Numbered from the stretch's first letter, positions 46,045 to 58,077 are shown. The stretch is 64,000 nt of DNA from Corythucha ciliata (GCA_038030265.1 CM075937.1:41582198-41646197); one strand, 5' to 3'. The notes: generated from the sequence alone by a model not told the origin. Numbers and translations are program-made.

Positions 46045-47400
46045 TTGGCGTCAGTGCTGTATATCTCTTATTTTTCTCAATTGTGGCGGCAAATGAGCGC
46101 CAATTCTCAGTAATAGCCGCGAATCAACGCTTCAAAACCAAAAATCTTATTAGTGAAATTTTAGTCACAAAGTCACCTCGAGAAACCCCCTAATTGGCAT
46201 TTTTTTCAACACTAGCTGAGCCCGCTGAGCGATTCATCGCTGAATAATTTTCTCCATTTTATAGCCGAATAAGCGTTTTTTCTCAATTTTAGGCACAAAG
46301 TTGCGTTCAGAAGTCATCAATTGGTGTTACATATCTACATTTTATGCGCGAATTTGCGTTTTCTCCGTTTTAGCAATTTATTTGAGTTTTCCTGCACTTC
46401 GCCCGTTGGTCAGCGCTTTTTCTTGATTTATCAGCAAATTAGCGATTTTTCTCGATTTTAGCCAAGAATAGCATTGTTATTCTTTTAGCCGCCGATTTGC
46501 ACTTGCTCTCAATTTTAGCGGCTAATTGACGTTTTTCCCATTTTTGGCCCCAAATTTTACTCAGGAATTTGCAATTTCTTCCCATTTGTGCCATGGATCA
46601 GCGATTTTTCTCCACTTTAGCCGCAAAGTTGCCTTCAGAAGCCGCGAATTGGTGTTTTCTTCACGTTAGCCGTGAATTGGCTATTTTCTCAATCTTAGCC
46701 GTGAATTAGTGAATTTTTTTTCAGTTTTGGCCGCTAATTTGCGTTTTTCTACATTTTATCCGTGATTCCGTGATTCAACGCTTTTTCTAAATTCATCCGC
46801 TAATTAACGACTTTTCTCGTTTTCAGCCGTGAATTAGCGTTTTTCTGTGTTTTAACTCGCCGATTAGCACCACCCCTCAATTTTAGCCGTGAATAAATGT
46901 GTTTCTCAATTTCACCCTTGCATTAGCTATTTATGTCAATTTGTTCCATAAATTAGCACTTTTCCTCAATCCCAGCCACAAAAGTCATGCACCATTAGGA
47001 GCAGCGATTTGTGCTTTCTCAATTTTAGTCGTGTATTAGTAATTTTTTAAAAATTCTGTCCTTGTCTACCACTTTATCCCCGAATTAACGCATTTTCTTA
47101 ATTAATCTGCTAATTATCGATTTTTTTCTTAGGCATGAAATATCGTTTTTCACTTTTGACTCAGTTTTAGCCGCAAATTGATGTTTCTCTCAATGTTAGC
47201 CACTAATTAGTGATTTGGCAATTTTACCCGTGAATAAGCAATTTTTCCAATTTGTGCTTTGAATTAGCGTTTTTAAAAATTTTTAATTATAGTCACAATG
47301 TTGCCTTCAGAAACCGAGAATTTTTGTTGTTTTTTTTTTTTTTTTTCACTTCCTGTGCGGTGCTTTCTCCATTTTAGCCTCGAATTGGCGTTTTTCACTT
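46045..47400 (+). repeat. Family-A array, forward
   Basis: The longest forward block. Variant units with GTTGCCTTCAGAAGCCGCG (about 46628), GTTGCGTTCAGAAGTCATC (about 46302) and GTTGCCTTCAGAAACCGAG (about 47300) are spaced irregularly through it. Confidence 0.9.
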
Positions 47401-47645
47401 TTTTAGAAACACTTAACCACAGAAAGAACTTGACCACAAAATGCTCTAACCACAAAAAGCTCTTACTGCAAGAAACACTCAACCACTGTGAGCACTTGAC
47501 CACAAAATACTCTAGCCACAAAATTATCTAAACACTAAATTCTCTAACCACAATATGCTCTAACCACAAAAGCTTGGTTTCCAAAAAGCTTGAATAAAAA
47601 AAATCTCTAACCACGACAAGCCCTGATCACAAAAAGTCTGACCAA
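47400..47645 (-). repeat. Family-E array (16-bp period), reverse
   Basis: Units of CTCTAACCACAAAATG-type sequence recur many times. The same unit in the opposite orientation (TTTGTGGTTAGAGCAT) forms the array at 60990-61335. Confidence 0.85.
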
Positions 47646-50140
47646 ATTAAAATTGAACCCGAATAGACCAATTTCCGAAAGCTGCAACCCCAAAATGCTC
47701 CAACCCCAAGAAGCCTAATGCACAAATCGTTCTTCGCAGTTTAAACAAGCAAACAAATGAAGATTTTGGCTGAACAGACGTAAACAAACATAGTTTTGTC
47801 CCTTTATTGGAGCTAAGCAATCGATTCCGTTCATCGTTCAGGTTGCGTGAAGCTGGGCCGTCACGCACAGTTTTTATAAAAGTAACCGAAAGGTGAAAAA
47901 TAATAAAACTCGACTGACCAAATGAATTGGACGATTTTCATTAATTTATTATTCTCGCTTGATTTAAGAGTTCAGGTTTACGTGCATCTTCATTCCAGGA
48001 ATAAGACTAATTGTTTTCAATTTTAATGACCGATTCTGCCGGAGCTGCGTTCTGTTTTTCGGCGACGTTTCGTTGAGGGATCCTCAACGTCCTCAGGTGT
48101 CTTGTTTTATTTTAGTTTTTGTTTTTCAAAAAAATTAAAATAAATAAAAACTAAAATAAAAGAAGACGCCTGAGGACGTTGAGGATCCCTCAACGGAAGG
48201 CGGAACGTCGCCGAAAAAACAGAAAACGCCGGCAGGATCGGTCACTCGACGATCCCATATGGATTTTATTTCGTTTAAAATTGCCTCATTTTAAGCCGAA
48301 GGAGCCCCGATCCTATCCCATTTTTGGACTAAACAATTATTCAGTTTCCTCGAAGAACACTCATAGTCCATTCTTTGAGTCATGGAGCCATTCTTTGACC
48401 CCAAAAATTACGAACTATTAGCTATGCAACTTCCAGACCAAAATCGAAAAAAAATCGAAAAAAAAAAAAAAAATCGTGCTGCTCTTTTGGGCCAAACCCG
48501 CGCTCAAATGAAAAATCGGCTAGCGTCTCGTGAGCGCGGTTTAAGTTCCACTTTTCTCTCTCGTAGTGATACGTACTATTTATAAAAGGAATCATCCATC
48601 GCTCGCGTAATATGTGATTAGCCACCGCCTCCTCATCTCTCTTGACGGGTATGAGCATCCCAGGGTTCACATCGATGGGCGTTAGCACTATTAATAACTT
48701 TAATAAGATCGGAGCAACGCGTTAAAACGCTATCGCGTTTATTTATGTCCTCTTTTACGAGTTTCCGGATCAGTCAGTCACATAATTCATCAATAAATTT
48801 GAGAAAAAGGAAGTTTAGAATAATGATGTCCTCATCACAGTCACTAACAATAATAAGATAACACATTTCTTCGAAACTTTCGTCCTTAAACAATTTTGGC
48901 AGTATATTTTTGCCCCCCCCCCCACTCATAAGTTTACGAAACGATTAATCAAAACCTCAACGATACGATATTTCTTCACGTGAAAGTAAGGGCGCCGCTA
49001 AGTCAAACCGCGAGAGTCTGTCAGTCTTTTAAATTCCCTTGCGTTTCAAACGAAGCTGGAAAAATTCAACGGGCGGACAATGTGAAGCTTGAATTTTTCC
49101 TCGTCAGATTGACGAGTCATTTTAAGTACATAAGAGTCAGTTATCTCGTGTACTGTACTTCCTAATAAATCAATCTCCTTTAAAATAATAAGAACCAACT
49201 CTTCTTCCGGTGTAGTATGGTGACGGTTGCCCCTGGCTTATATCTCCCCATATAGGCTCAAGGCTAGTTTTGATGCACAACGGGCGAGATGATTTCGAAA
49301 TTTTCTTAACGTGCAGTTCATTTGGGCAATGATGACCTCCCCCCCCCCCACATACAAAAATTCTACAGGAATATGATGATGATGAATGGCTTCTAAAAAA
49401 ATGTAGGAAACCGCGTTTCTTCTCTGGAATGTTCAACGAAAAAAACCTACTTGAGCAGCCCTATGATAGTATGTCCTTGAATGTTTTAGATATTTATTTC
49501 CATCTTTTGTTTCGTAACTGAATTACCTAGAGCTTATCTAATTATAAAAAAATAATTTCAGAAAACCATAACTTCGAACGCAAAACCCATTACTGTCTAT
49601 AAGGAAATCAACCTACCGTGACAAGCCCATTATTGAAACTCAACACGACAGTGTGCCAATCGTAATTTCAGATTGAAATCTTATATACTTATCAGGTAAA
49701 TAAAACGAGGAAAAAATTCAAATACTGGGTGCACTGGTTTATGGCACGTGTATGTTCTTTGAATTGTGGACCAACTAAAGAATGACCAACAATATAGTTG
49801 TTGACATTTTAAGTTGTTTTGAGCCACGGAATAATATTTATACTTCGTAACGATTAGTCCAGTGACCTTCCCGTCGTGATGAGCGGGGTGGCGAGGAAGC
49901 ATCACCACGAATTGACGAGCGTTGATTTAGTTGCGTGCTTGTTTTTTATGTGAGCGTAGCGTAGTCACAAATTGTAAAAATGGCGACATTTTCACTGGAA
50001 TTACTATAGTTTTACGATAAACTTGGATTAATACAGTTTTAAATTAAAACTGTTCGACCTTGGAAAGATTGCAAATTTCTCAAATTTATTCTTCAAATAT
50101 TTTTGGCAGTTATTTGAAAGAAAATGGTCGATATTCCGTG
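47645..50140. other. Mostly unique intronic DNA with one large palindrome
   Basis: No exon was recognised. It includes the 48028-48243 palindrome, C-runs near 48914 and 49342, and a sequence (AGTTCCACTTTTCTC, about 48545) shared with 27675. Confidence 0.4.
48028..48243. mobile_element. 216-bp palindromic element
   Basis: Left arm GACCGATTCTGCCGGAG ... GTTGAGGGATCCTCAACGTC ... and its inverted copy ending GGCAGGATCGGTC pair over about 90-95 bp around an AT-rich loop near 48122-48150. Within each arm GTTGAGGGATCCTCAAC is itself a palindrome. The combination of nested palindromes and the phrase CGTCGCCGAAAAA resembles terminal regions of some Penelope-like elements, but this is weak; a simple foldback MITE is as likely. 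Confidence 0.75.
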
Positions 50141-50142
50141 TG

Positions 50143-50247
50143 CGATAGCATGGAGCGTTACCCCGCGTGGGGGCAACGTTTAAATTCTGAGAGGACGGGT
50201 TGGAAAACCTTGCACCCCGCGATTGCATTGAACAGAAAACGCGCTTT
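50143..50247. mobile_element. Second copy of the TATAGCG-type MITE
   Basis: The string AATTCTGAGAGGACGGGT, GGAAAAC, a CCCCGCG inverted pair (CCCCGCGTGGGGG) and CAGAAAACGCG align with 14054-14189. The left end is less well conserved. Confidence 0.65.
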
Positions 50248-50740
50248 ATTTAAATTTTAACAATGAATTGGCATTATGTACCATTTTAGCGTCAACTTAA
50301 CGCTTTTTTATTTCACTTCTAGCCATGAATTGGGTCCCTTCTCAACTTCAGCTTTGAATAAGTTGCTTCCGAAAACTGCGAATTGGCATTTCTCAATTTT
50401 TGACGCGAACAAGTAGCGTTTTTCTTGAGCTAAGCTGTGAATTAGCGATTTTTCTTACTTTTAGCCGCAGACTTACCCCTAGAACAGCAAATTAGCCTCT
50501 TTTTCATTTACATTTTAGCAGTAAAATAGCCTTTGTTGAATTAGCGATTTTTTCTTCATTTATTGTCTTTAAATTGCAACGAGATTCGAGAAATCACAAA
50601 TTAGTAATTTTTCGTGTCAATTTTAGACACGAACTGGCGCTTTTTCTCAATTTTAGCTAAATCGGGTTTAATCAATTTTTGCCAAGAATCAGCGTTATAC
50701 CTCAATTTTGGCAACAAATTTGCGCTTTTATTAACTCGTT
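50248..50740 (+). repeat. Family-A array, forward
   Basis: Forward units, with a variant AAGTTGCTTCCGAAAACTGCG at about 50350. A few more units follow the family-F array at 51330-51510. Confidence 0.8.
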
Positions 50741-50814
50741 TTCTCAAATGTATTATTTTTATTTATTAAATTATTATTTATGAAAAAAAGAAAAGAAAAA
50801 AAAAAAGATTTTAA

Positions 50815-51310
50815 ACAAAAAATGGCCGATTTTGTGAAAAAAAATTGCTAAGTTCGTGCAAGAATGGCTGATTTTGAGACCAATGCCTGAATTTTTGAAA
50901 AATAAATAATTATTAAAGAAAAATTACTGATTCGAGTAAAATTGCAGATTTAGAGAAAAATTACTAGCAATGACTAATTTTAAACTAAGAATGGCGGATT
51001 TGGTGCAAAAATCAGCAGATGTTGAAAAAAATTGCTGATTAATGGGCAAAAATAGATGATTTTTAGACAAAATTGCTGATTTTGAGAGAAATGAATGATT
51101 TGAAGAATGCACCTGGGTTTTAAGGATTTCCATATTTTAAGGAAAATGGCTGATGTGAAGAAAACCCGCAGATTTCGAGGAAAATGCCTGATTTAGGGGC
51201 AAATACCAGATTCATGAGAAAATGGTGGATTTCAAGAAAAATGACAGATTTTGTACGATAAACCGCTGATTTGTGCATAAGTGGTGGATTCTAATAGTAT
51301 GCCTGCTCTT
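50815..51310. repeat. Family-F array (about 18-20-bp period)
   Basis: Units of GCTGATTTTGAGAAAAAT type repeat about two dozen times by eye, such as TGGCTGATTTTGAGACC, TTGCTGATTAATGGGCAAAA and TGGTGGATTTCAAGAAAA. It is inserted between family-A blocks. Confidence 0.8.
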
Positions 51311-51539
51311 TGAACAAATTGCTTGTGGGCGAAACGGTTTTTCTAATTTTCAGCAGCGAATTAGCGCTTTTTCTTCATTGCAGCAGTGAAGTAAGCATTC
51401 CCTAAAATATTAGCCTCGAATTACCAGCTTTCTTCCTTCAATTTTGGTGGCAAATGAGAGCTTCTTCTTAATTTTAGCTTTTTTCCGGTATAAGCGTTGA
51501 ATTAGTGGGATAGTGGGCCATACTAAACCTATAATAGAG

Positions 51540-52420
51540 GTAAAACTCTTCAGTTTTACCTGGATTCGCAGGTAAAATAGAGAAAAATAGCCACAAAATC
51601 ATATTCATATCATTCTAAGCAAATTGCAAGTTCTAATTATCTCATTCATCCCTAAGTATCTAGTTATGCAAGGTCTAATTATCGGTAAAGTTGCTAGTTT
51701 CTGGTCTTTATCTCCGCGACATTTCGAGTTTCGGGGATGGGCAAGTCCGCCATGTGGCAGTGCCCAACCAAAGTCTTCAGACGAGCATTTTGAAGGCAAA
51801 TACCCGCCAAACATAGAGATTTTCGAATATTAGGTATTCACGATTTTTCATGTTTCACGCCCTAATTTCAGCGAATTGTCAGTTTCCGGGTCTATTTTTT
51901 CTGCGCCCGTATCCAGGCGAATAACGTGTACTTGCAATATTTTTGGGATGAATAGCTGTGATTTTCTATACTCGCGGGTCCTAATTTTACCACAATTTCA
52001 AATTTCCAGGCTGAATATCCGTGAAATTGCAAGTGTTGGGGCCTTTTTTAGGACGGTAGATCCAAAAGTCATAGCCGGCCCGAACAGAGCCTAGAGCCTG
52101 ACAAATATACCAAGGAAATTGGAATTTCCGCGGCAAGCAACTTCCGGCGATTCATTTTCCTGGTTTTAATTAGCCAGTATACCTATAGCCGGACATTTAC
52201 GGACGAAATTGAAAGTTTCATGGGGCCAATAATAATATCCGCGCATATATTGCAAATTTCGGGTCTTAATTTCCGGGGATTTTTAAGTTTTTGGAGTCTT
52301 TTTTTTAAATGGCCGATCCGCACCCTAAGCATGATGTAATGATTGACACACTCCCTCGCCCGCTATTACACGAATATTCAGCCAAAAACTTCCAATTTCG
52401 CAGATATTTAACTCCCAAAA
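51540..52420 (+). repeat. Family-C array
   Basis: Units such as CGTGAAATTGCAAGTGTTGG, AAGTTGCTAGTTTCTGGTC and TTGCAAATTTCGGGTCTTAA. The phrases GGTCTTTATCTCCGCGACAT and TCGAGTTTCGGGGATG align with 31520-31575. Confidence 0.7.
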
Positions 52421-52429
52421 ATGTTGAAA

Positions 52430-53210
52430 TTCTGTGGCTAATTCTTCTGACTTTGGGCGCTGTCGATGGTCCGCTGACGGGGTTCCGCGGACACTAAAAA
52501 GAAGCCAGTGGACCATAGGACCACAAACTATAAAGTAGTACACCGCTCTTCCTGTAGAAGGACCTCTCTCTGGTCACCGTAACTATAATACTATACTCTG
52601 ATGCAAACTGCATAAAACATTGGCATGCTAAGCTCCCTGTCTTGGCACAAATTTTTTAAAATTCAGTTTTAAAATTAGTTGGAGTGTGAAGCTATTCCGA
52701 AGAGGGTTTGTTGAAATTTCGATAAAAATTATAGGAGTGGCTCGAGAAATAAAATCAAGACGGCGCCCTTCATTAGCTTAATTTAATCTTAATAAATTAT
52801 CACAAGTAAATCTTATGGTAATTCACGGTACACAACCAAAGAAAGACAAAGGTGCAATAATCTAAGAAAGTCATTCGAGTCATCTATATTTTAATTTGAC
52901 AATCTAATTGTTTTGATAATTTATTGAGCGCACAGCATTACCCACCCAATCTGAATAAACTTGTTTTTCTTCATTCATTCATACGTGATCTTGACGTCAC
53001 TTGCAATAATTCCTCATAATTTGAATGAAGAGCATGCCATTTGTACTACTTAGTCTTAGTAGGTCTATTCGTTTGTCGTCCCGGATTACTCCGAGCAGCA
53101 CGAAATTATGTAACCTCGCAGGTTATCATGTGAAATACTTGAAAACTCCCACATTGAGTTACCATCAATTAAGTTAGAATTGCCACATTTTGTACAGCGA
53201 AATAGTTCGC
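52430..53210. other. Unassigned intronic DNA
   Basis: No exon or repeat family was recognised. Confidence 0.35.
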
Positions 53211-53750
53211 AGGACTTGCACAGCAAAAAAACAAATATCCCCATTTCACTCATTAAAATACCAATTTCAGGTTTCTTATGTGCAGAAAACTGAATTTCAC
53301 GGGGTAGTCTCGGCCTAATTCAAAAGCCTCTTTCGTGGTTTTCGTACTCCAAAAAACCATTTTCGCATCTCTACCTTACTAAAATCAATTTATCATTTTT
53401 TGATCACTAAAACACCAATTTTCCTGTTTTTCTTACCGAAAAATTATAGCCATTTTCTTGGATTTGGCCCACTGAAAAACTAATTTCTCGGATTGCGATA
53501 TCTAAAAACCAATTTTGTGGATTTTTTCTGAACAGCAAGAAAATGTTTTAAACGTGACGAGCTCACTAAAAAAATCAATTCACGTATTTTGTTGCTATCG
53601 AACAAATTTCACAGAGTGCCCAAATTCAGGGACCGTTTTCGCATATTTTACGCACTACAATTTCATTTTAGTTGGGTCGGCACACTAAAAAAACTAATTT
53701 TTCGGAGTTAACTCCCTAAAACATCAATTTTACTCCTTTTTCTTGCCCCC
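53210..53750 (-). repeat. Family-D array, reverse
   Basis: Units such as CACTAAAACACCAATTTT, CACTGAAAAACTAATTTCTC and CACTAAAAAAATCAATTCACG recur at about 28-35 bp. The array ends at a C-run of about 12 near 53746. Confidence 0.75.
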
Positions 53751-53848
53751 CCCCCCCAAAGTCGTTAAGTCCACGGACCCGGAGTTGCAGTTGAGCTTGA
53801 GTTTTGAGTTGGGATCTTGGTGATATCCCTCATTCCCACCCCCATACC

Positions 53849-53900
53849 CAGTGCCGGCTTTAAGGGCGGGCGAGCCGGGCAACCGCGCCAATCAAAATGA
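53849..53900. mobile_element. Transposon terminus of CAGTGCCGGCTTTA type
   Basis: CAGTGCCGGCTTTAAGG followed by GGGCGAGCCGGGCAACC resembles ends of hAT-type MITEs. Related ends are at 62671 (CAGTGCCGGCTTTACAC), 60259 (CAGGGCAGTCTTTACTG) and, inverted, about 38450-38460. Confidence 0.5.
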
Positions 53901-53949
53901 TGAGGGGGGGGGGAGGTGGACGAGAAAAAAATTCCATAAGAAGCGCATT

Positions 53950-54815
53950 TGCGCATTTTATTTAGCCGTGATTTACAGAACTTTACCTCTACACTTTATC
54001 TGCGAATTGGTGATTTTTCTCAAGTTTAGCTGCGAAGTAGCGTTATTATTCCGTGTGTCATGAATTGAATTTATCCTCGATTTTTGCAGCAAATTAGCGA
54101 CTTTTAACCTTTTCAGCAGTGAAATTGGCACTTTGTGCTACAAGTATAGCGTTTTTTGTTCATTTCAGCCACACTAATAGTCATTTTTCTCAATATTGTC
54201 CGCAAATTAGCGGTGTATGAACTATGTTTGCCACGCATTAACAATTTTTTCAACTTTCAGCTATTGACTAGAGCTTTTCATCAGTTTTAGGAACGAATTT
54301 GCTTTCAGAAGTTACCTACGGATTTGTTTTTTCCTAAATTTTAGCCGCAAGTCAGTTCACGTCATTACTAAATTTTGGTCGTGAATTAGCGTTTTTCTCC
54401 ATTTTAGCCGTGAATTAGCAGATTTTTTAATTTGTATCCGCGAATTAACGTTTTTTCTATACGTTATCCGCAAATTGTAGCATTTTCCACTATTTTGGCT
54501 CCAAATTGATTAGCGATTCTTTTCAGTTGAGTCGGCGAAATAGGGTTGTTTCCTAGTTTAGCCGCTAAGTAGTGCTTTTTTGTCAATTTCATTAGCGAAT
54601 TAACTATTTTTCCCACTTTTTGCCGTGGATTAGCGTTTGTCCCAATTTTACCACCTAACCAGCCATTCTTCTAAATTCCAGGCGTCAATTAGCATTTTAC
54701 GAAAAATCATTTGACTTTTCATTTTTTTAATCGGCGAACGGGCGATTTTTTGCAATTTAGTTGTGAATTTGTCATTATCTCAATTTTAGCCCCAAATTAG
54801 CGGTTTTTTTTACGC
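53950..54815 (+). repeat. Family-A array, forward arm of a large inverted pair
   Basis: Forward units run up to about 54805 (CAATTTTAGCCCCAAATTAG). The polarity flips within about 30 bp, and reverse units follow. Confidence 0.9.
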
Positions 54816-54819
54816 GGAT

Positions 54820-55680
54820 AAAGTACCGAAAAATCGCTAATTAGTGGTTGGAAGTATGGAAACGACAGTTTTCGTGGCTCAAACTGAGAAAGAGCGCTAA
54901 TTCACAGCAAAAAGCGAAAAAAAAATCGTTAAATTCGAAGTTAAAATTAAGAAAAAGTGCTAATTTTGGGATGAAATTGAGAAAAAAGGCTCATTAGCGA
55001 TTGAAATCTGGAAAAAAAAGAATTCACTGGAAAAAATACGGAAAAAACCCTAATTCACAGCTAAAATAGTGAAAACTCGCTAATCCGTGACTAATTCACC
55101 GATAAAATTGAGAAGCGCGTAAGTAAGGAAAAACAGCTAATTCGTGGATCAAATGGAGAAAGCGTCAAATTCGTGGCTTCTGAAGGTAACTATGTGCCAG
55201 AAAGTGAAAAAAAATAGCTAATCCATGGCCAAATTCAGACAAAGCTTGCAAGGCAAATTGCGGAATAACTCTAATTCGCGGCTAAAATGTAGAAACATTT
55301 ATCATTTTAACGGCTAAAATAAGAAAAAACGCTAATTTGCGGTCATAATCAAGATAAATGGTTATTTGGGGATTAATTTGAGAAAATTTGCTAATTAAAA
55401 GAACATTGAGAAAATGGCAAGCAGAGGTTTCCGGAGGCAACTTCGTGGCCAATTAGTAAGAAGTGCTAATTTACGGCAAAGATGTAGAAAAATCACGAAC
55501 TCGTGGCAAAAATTAATAATTAATCGGAAATTTGCGGCTAAAATGGAGACAAATCGCTTATTCACGGCTAAAATGGAAAAAATGTTAAAATCATCGATGA
55601 AACTGAGAAGCGATGAAGTGATGAAAAAACACTAGTTCGTGGTTAACGTGAAAATAACGCCAAATCGCGGCTTAATCTGA
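54820..55680 (-). repeat. Family-A array, reverse arm of a large inverted pair
   Basis: Reverse units start at about 54830 (AAAAATCGCTAATTAGTGG) and continue to 55680, an arm of almost the same length as the forward one. Variant reverse units GGCTTCTGAAGGTAACTA (about 55176) and TTTCCGGAGGCAACTTCG (about 55428) are present. Confidence 0.9.
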
Positions 55681-55869
55681 ACGTTGACTTCATGGGGCGC
55701 TGGTGAAATATTCGCCCGGGCGGGGGAGCGCATAATGTATAAGGCCGTCACTGTCCATACCATCCACCCAGCACCATCAGCACTAGGCGGCGCATGCGCT
55801 GTGAGACCCATTTTGCCACTTCTGCCGAATTGGTCTCGATACTCCCGTAAAACGTATTCACGTCAATAA

Positions 55870-56320
55870 AAAAGCAACACTTTCCCGGATATGGATCACT
55901 GAAAAACAAATTTCCCGGATTTTGCTCTCTGAACAAGCAACTTCTGGGGGTTTTCTCGTCAGTTAACCAATTTCGCTGGGTGGCCCAATTCAGATAGGCC
56001 TCTTGAGTTGACCGAAATTGTTTACCGGCAACGAAAATCCCCGGAGTTTCTTTATCAGTGAGCGAGATCCGAGAAATTTATGCGCGGAATGCCGCAACTA
56101 GGGTAACAATGTAAGCAAAATGCTACGCAAAAGTCAAAATTTTCGCGAAACGTCTCATCTATGAGTGAGAGAAAAATTGGTTCGAAACGACGCGCGGCTC
56201 GCCAAGGGAAAAATGTACGCGAAATGCCCCATTTGGTGGCCAAAACGGCAACATTGGGGAAATCACTCACGTGCACCACGCAAATTGTATGAGGAATTGT
56301 CAATTTCATAATAAATTATC
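55870..56320 (-). repeat. Family-D units then family-H array
   Basis: 55880-56080 holds reverse family-D phrases (CACTGAAAAACAAATTTCCC). From about 56075, family H (about 33 bp: ACGCGAAATGCCCCATTTGG then GGCCAAAACGG) occurs a few times; it reappears at 57200-57475. Confidence 0.55.
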
Positions 56321-56362
56321 AATTACATAAAAAAAACTGTCGTAGAAAATTGTGTCTCTATT

Positions 56363-57133
56363 AAGGTCAGCTTAAGCTGTAGTAAGCACTTCAACTGATC
56401 CAGAAAACAAATCCACTCTGGAATTTTGTGCTATTTTTGAGCCTTTTTGTGTCATCCTCACGCCATATTGGGTGACGTTTCTGATGGTTGGGCTCAAAAA
56501 CTTTTAAAGGGTGACTCGAAAAGGGTAAAAATAGCACAAATCTGCACTTCTGTTTTTTGATTTTTTGAAGTGCTACTAAGGGGGGGGGGGCATTTGTGGC
56601 CGCATTTGAAAAACACCATTTTGATTAAATTCTGGTTGGGCTCCAAATTTGTAAAGAATGGCACGAAAAGGCTCGAAAATAGCACTAAATTCCTGCGCTT
56701 TTGTTTTTTAGATTTGTTGACTGGGAGTCAAGTTGTAGTAGCATTTGAAAAACGTCATGTTGGGCCATTTTCGGTTGGACTCATAATTTTAACGTGGATA
56801 ACGTTTTACTCGAGGTGTACAGTGAGTGATTCGGTAAAATGCAAAAAGGACCTCAGAGCGCTTGCGCACTGCCCTCCGAGGTGCGGTGGTAGACGAGGAA
56901 GTTGTCGAGACGATGAAGTGGAGGGGCAGGAGGCCCTGTCGTTCTCATCCATGGTGTGGAGTGGAGAAAAGTGAGTAAATACGCAAAATGTTATCCACGT
57001 CTACGAGGTCCGCGGACCTGCTACGATTTTTTTTTTTTTAAGGATGGCACAAAAAGGCTCAAAAATAGCTCAAAATTCTCTGTGGATTTGTGTTTTGGAT
57101 TGATTAAAGTGCTACTACAGCTTTACTGACCTT
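56363..57133. mobile_element. 771-bp inverted-repeat element with internal subrepeats
   Basis: AAGGTCAGCTTAAGCTGTAG at 56363 is inverted at the right as CTACAGCTTTACTGACCTT. The inverted arms extend about 95 bp (TTTTGTGCTATTTTTGAGCC against GGCTCAAAAATAGCTCAAAA). Inside, a subrepeat with AAAATAGCAC, GCACTTCTGTTTTTTG and GGGCTC occurs at about 56510-56570 and 56665-56745. A G-run of 10-11 lies at 56580. Confidence 0.75.
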
Positions 57134-57139
57134 TGTTAT

Positions 57140-57900
57140 TATGAGGAAACTGTCCATTTGAAGACGAAAATGGGAAATAATTCACGTGAAACATAACAAT
57201 GAAGGCGACATCTATGAAAAATGAAAATTCTCCATTTTAGAGTGATATACGTCACATCCTAACGTCACAAACGTAAGGCGTTATTCAGGTCAAAATCCAT
57301 GCAAAACTGCACATTCTAGGCAGTGTTTACGCGAATTGTCGCATTCAAATTGGAATTTACCTACATACAATGCCCCCAACTGACTTTGGGCAAACGCTCT
57401 CATGCGAATTATACCAATTTCAATCAAAATTTACGTGAAATGCCACGTCAGGGGAAAAATTTATTCGAAACACCTCACCAATAAGGGTCATTTTATGGTG
57501 AAATTGTCCATTTTATGAAAAAACTTGTCAGTTTCACGAAGAAATCATCAATTGAGCATAAGAAAATTGTCTGTTTTATGAGAGCTCTTGCAATTTTATG
57601 GGAATTCTTAAGCTTATGAGCTGATGGTTGATTTTAAGAGGATATTTTCAAAGAAAATCAATAGTTACCAATTATTAGCGCCAAATAAAGAATAAAATCT
57701 GCGAAGAGGACAATTGACTATTGATTTCCTTCGATATAAATCCTTCAAACGTCGCCGTATCAAAATTAGAAGAAAAATTTCAGTTTAAAATTGGTCAATG
57801 TAATGGGTAAATCGTCAGTTACGTGAGGAAATAGTCGATTTTATGAAGAAATTGTCAATTTGATGAGGAAATTGCCATTTTTGAGTGAACTTTCCATTTT
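57140..57900. repeat. Family-H and family-G arrays
   Basis: 57200-57475 has family-H phrases (TTACGTGAAATGCCACGTCA). 57480-57900 has family G, a short unit of GAAATTGTCAATTTTATGAG type repeated many times with variations (GAAATTGTCCATTTTATG, AAATCGTCAGTTACGTGAGG). Confidence 0.65.
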
Positions 57901-58077
57901 ATAAGGAAATTGTTAATTCCCTGTGTCGTGAAACATCAAAATACGCGGTTTTGTTGATTTTTAAACTTGATTCTTTCCAAAGGGTTACGCTCCACTGCAA
58001 TTTCACCCAAATTTATTGTGACCGAATTTGGGTTTTAGGATCTCAAATAAAAATGTTGGCTGTTTGATTATCCGCAG

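Larger units (their letters stand above)
40994..58077 (+). other. 17-kb presumed intron of the SLC26 gene, filled with repeats
   Basis: The donor is GTAAGTA at 40994 and the acceptor TTATCCGCAG ends at 58077. It contains the second 2-kb repeat, arrays A, C, D, E, F, G and H and several MITEs, all listed separately. No other exon with conserved protein content was found inside. Confidence 0.55.

Noticed and set aside
48382..48585. 67-codon basic ORF as a ribosomal or nuclear protein
   Set aside because: Its lysine run comes from an A-homopolymer; no family recognised.
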